DNA from: Frankia sp. | GTDB taxonomy: Bacteria; Actinomycetota; Actinomycetes; Frankiales; Frankiaceae | Assembly: GCA_019689615.1 (NCBI GenBank) | Contig: JADGHD010000257.1 | Coordinates: 1 to 7,115, forward strand | DNA length: 7,115 nt | Direction: 5' to 3' | Part shown: one piece after another, positions 5,836 through 7,115 of the stretch | How the letters are laid out: every line of letters starts with the position of its first letter | Numbering within the stretch: position 1 is the stretch's first letter | Notes under the pieces: generated by a model | The model's database searches: none | What the model was told of the DNA's origin: nothing | What the model saw: the letters and a program-made list of their open reading frames with translations, nothing else | Program-made: the position numbers and the translations under genes

Positions 5836-5855
5836 TGGCTCGGTCAGGCGCGCGT
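5824..5855. terminator. Bidirectional terminator-like hairpin between convergent genes
   Basis: A perfect 12-bp inverted repeat, ACGCGCGCCTGA (5824-5835) with TCAGGCGCGCGT (5844-5855), and an 8-nt loop. The left arm contains the final sense codons and the TGA stop of the plus-strand reductase remnant; the right arm ends 7 nt short of the stop codon (5863-5865) of the minus-strand methyltransferase. It has no U-tract on either strand. Its symmetry and place between two convergent ends make a shared terminator the likely role. Confidence 0.7.
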
Positions 5856-5862
5856 GGCCGGC

Positions 5863-6618
5863 TCAGGGGTGGGCGACGAAGTTGAAGCGGCTGCCGGTCT
5901 CGACGATGCGGCGGAACCGTAGGCGGGTTAACGGGCCGGTCCCGTCCAGGTCGTAGATCCGCAGGCCGAGGTCGGAGTCGACGAGGTCGTACATGGCGTC
6001 CGGGCCGATGCCGTACTCCTTGGCGGCGGCACCGAACTCGAACACCACGTGCGGGCGGGACCGGCGGATGAGCTCGCGGCCGCCCTTCAGCACGCCGTAC
6101 TCGCCGCCCTCGACGTCGATCTTGACCAACGTCGACAGGTGGCCGTCGGGCACGACGTCGTCGAGGCGTTCGACCTCCACCGTGATCTGCTCGATCTCCT
6201 CCATGCCCTCGGGCACCCGCTGCCGCAGGCCACTGTAGGCCGGGCGGCTGCGCACATAGGCGAACGAGCTGACCCCGGTGTGATCCGCCAGGGCCGTGGG
6301 CCGCAGCAGCACGCCCGGGAACTCGGCGCACAACTGCTGATACAGGTCCGGAATCGGCTCGAAGGCGATGTGCTGGCCGCGCGGTGACCTCGCCAGGATC
6401 GTGCGCAGGACGTCACCCCGGTGAGCCCCGACGTCAATGCAGTTCGAGTCCTCGCGCAGCAGGAACGACAGGAGCAGGGCCAGGTTCCGGTCATCGATGC
6501 GGTTACGACGCGCGCTCGGCACGACGGTGCGTCGTACCACTTTCAACGCCGGACCGAGACCGAGGTCCTGGGCGATTCGGCGCGCTTGCCCGACATATCG
6601 GTTGAGCTGGTCGTTCAT
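5863..6618 (-). CDS. FkbM family SAM-dependent methyltransferase
   Basis: 251 residues, the usual size. Class I methyltransferase fold: motif I CIDVGAHRGDVL (60-71) binds S-adenosylmethionine, FEPIPDLYQQL (86-96) holds the acidic end of strand 2, and VKIDVEGGEYGVLKG (165-179) is the hallmark FkbM motif. VVFEFG (191-196) follows, and the C-terminal strand is FNFVAHP. The family O-methylates hydroxyls of polyketides and surface glycans; the substrate here is unknown. The first 45 residues are a basic helical leader (NRYVGQARRIAQDLG) with no signal peptide. The ATG at 6618 has GGGGGAAG ending 2 nt upstream and overlaps (ATGA) the stop of a frameshifted upstream remnant, which suggests former coupling in a glycan or secondary-metabolite cluster. 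Codon use near the 5' end is less GC-biased than in argS-lysA-hom. Confidence 0.9.
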   Translation of the reverse strand: MNDQLNRYVGQARRIAQDLGLGPALKVVRRTVVPSARRNRIDDRNLALLLSFLLREDSNCIDVGAHRGDVLRTILARSPRGQHIAFEPIPDLYQQLCAEFPGVLLRPTALADHTGVSSFAYVRSRPAYSGLRQRVPEGMEEIEQITVEVERLDDVVPDGHLSTLVKIDVEGGEYGVLKGGRELIRRSRPHVVFEFGAAAKEYGIGPDAMYDLVDSDLGLRIYDLDGTGPLTRLRFRRIVETGSRFNFVAHP

Positions 6619-6768
6619 AACTTCCCCCGATTGACCAGTTCTTTACGGTCGCCGGGACGGTACCACATCCGGTACAGCCGTCGGTTATTCGGGCCGAAGC
6701 GAGTCGGGGTGGTACTGCCGTCCGCGCATGTCGGTCAGGTGCGGGTAGCGCCACGGCGGGCGGACCCG
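6615..6768 (-). pseudogene. Frameshifted 3' end of an unidentified gene upstream of FkbM
   Basis: Two partial frames join if one base is removed. The upstream frame (stop TAA at 6687-6685) encodes PWRYPHLTDMRGRQYHPDSL. The downstream frame encodes NNRRLYRMWYRPGDRKELV and ends with TGA at 6617-6615, overlapping the FkbM ATG (ATGA). Deleting one C from the CCC at 6693-6691 (GGG on the plus strand) gives a continuous ...HPDSLRPNNRRLYRM... product. In the upstream part, 23 of 26 third positions are G/C, with lower G/C at second positions, as expected for coding on this strand. I do not recognise the family. The 5' limit (near 6770) is arbitrary; upstream the frame is open but becomes arginine/glycine-rich and unconvincing. 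Either a true pseudogene or an assembly error near the contig end. Confidence 0.55.
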
Positions 6769-6818
6769 GTGCCCGCCTGCCCGCAACAGGCGGTGGCCGG
6801 CACACCGCAGGCGCGAGG

Positions 6819-6836
6819 CTCGCCCACGCGGGCGAG
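6819..6836. other. 7-bp GC-rich stem-loop
   Basis: CTCGCCC (6819-6825) pairs with GGGCGAG (6830-6836) around the tetraloop ACGC. A competing pairing, GGCTCGCC (6817-6824) with GGCGAGCC (6836-6843), also exists. It lies in the gene-poor stretch between the two remnants and could be an old terminator; no neighbouring intact gene ends here. Confidence 0.35.
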
Positions 6837-6904
6837 GCGAGCCGAAGCGGACAGATCCACCCAGGAGGCCGTAGCCGGTCGATATATCCGGCGAGCCGAG
6901 CGGA
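6836..6904. repeat. Near-identical 15/16-bp direct repeat
   Basis: GGCGAGCCGAAGCGGA (6836-6851) recurs as GGCGAGCCGAGCGGA (6890-6904), one base shorter, 54 bp apart. Between them is the AT-rich palindrome GATATATC (6881-6888), unusual in this GC-rich DNA. The function is unknown; it may mark the edges of a small insertion or deletion. Confidence 0.5.
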
Positions 6905-6925
6905 GCGAGGTCGCCGATCCTCCCT

Positions 6926-7036
6926 AAGAGCTGGCACCTCGGCAGCCGCACGTACAACTGCCTGGTCAGCCACGTCACCGAGGACGGGGTCCCGCCCCCG
7001 GTGGTCACGGACCCGCACGACTCGGTCCCGGTCTGA
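6926..7036 (+). pseudogene. 3' remnant of an unidentified plus-strand gene
   Basis: A frame ending with TGA at 7034-7036 encodes KSWHLGSRTYNCLVSHV followed by TEDGVPPPVVTDPHDSVPV. All 34 codons from 6932 to the stop end in G or C, while second positions are only about 47 percent G/C, the usual signature of actinobacterial coding sequence on this strand. The opposite strand shares the same third positions but would have an atypical second-position composition. There is no start codon: the frame is closed by TAG at 6872-6874 and the intervening codons look random. I do not recognise the family. Best read as a 5'-truncated gene end. Confidence 0.45.
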
Positions 7037-7066
7037 CCAGGACCCCCGTGCCGATCCCCCGGCCGT

Positions 7067-7115
7067 CTGTCTCTTATAAACAAATCCGAGCCCCCGAGAC
7101 GGAGCGACATGGGGT
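7067..7115. other. Illumina Nextera adapter contamination at contig end
   Basis: Bases 7067-7085 match the 19-bp Tn5 mosaic-end read-through CTGTCTCTTATACACATCT with three substitutions (at 7079, 7083 and 7084). Bases 7086-7100 match the Nextera read-2 stem CCGAGCCCACGAGAC with one substitution (7095), 30 of 34 in total. The next eight bases, GGAGCGAC, sit where the i7 index should be and differ by one base from an index I recall as N718 (GGAGCTAC). The last seven, ATGGGGT, are a poor match to the P7 start ATCTCGT. The errors fit low-quality read tails. Not genomic. Confidence 0.95.

Noticed and set aside
6503..7018. 171-codon minus-strand frame overlapping the FkbM start
   Set aside because: Arginine- and proline-rich composition without motifs, and it overlaps the well-supported methyltransferase in another frame.
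4801..7066. Possible novel defence or mobile system in the accessory part
   Set aside because: Only a methyltransferase, a small hypothetical protein and broken genes are present; no nuclease, transposase, reverse transcriptase or other effector signature was found.
6685..7110. 141-codon minus-strand frame starting near 7110
   Set aside because: Its start lies in adapter sequence and its middle overlaps a segment that codes better on the plus strand. Only the last ~25 codons look real and are described as a remnant.

Overview
This window looks like high-GC Actinomycetota chromosome, with coding sequence strongly biased to G or C at third codon positions. The argS-lysA-hom order is a classic actinobacterial arrangement, known for example from Corynebacterium/Brevibacterium. 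A filamentous or soil lineage (Frankia/Geodermatophilus-like) would fit, but the genus is not established here. The right end is an assembly contig end: the last ~49 bases are Illumina Nextera adapter, not genome.

Left part (1-4454), core genes, all on the minus strand. In transcription order: a stand-alone response-regulator receiver protein (4454-4068), argS (3928-2252), lysA (2255-852) and hom (from 855, running off the left edge). The last three overlap by 4 bases each (GTGA, ATGA), so they are probably co-transcribed and translationally coupled. They connect arginyl-tRNA supply to the last step of lysine synthesis and the homoserine branch. Both the response regulator and argS have a TANNNT -10-like hexamer exactly 6 nt before the start codon, which suggests leaderless mRNAs. 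The arginyl-tRNA synthetase has TLAS where relatives have a HIGH/HIGG signature.

Middle (4455-5036): a tRNA-Arg(CCG) gene on the plus strand, divergent from the response regulator, then ~400 bases with no confident gene. That stretch is rich in structure: a 10-bp hairpin after the tRNA, a perfect 15-bp tandem duplication, a 126-nt inverted repeat that pairs better as a minus-strand RNA, and a (GGGACR)n G-run array.

Right part (5037-7066), an accessory and decaying region. It holds a small hypothetical protein (minus), a RibD/DHFR-fold gene missing its N-terminal third (plus) and an FkbM-type methyltransferase (minus). The last two converge on a perfect 12-bp bidirectional hairpin. Two gene remnants follow: a frameshifted 3' end that overlaps the FkbM start by ATGA, and a plus-strand 3' end with perfect G/C third positions. 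These genes have more relaxed codon use than the core genes.

I found no complete new defence, mobile or biosynthetic system. The points most worth checking are the terminal adapter, the altered ArgS signature, the frameshift upstream of the FkbM gene and the structured intergenic region at 4844-5033.
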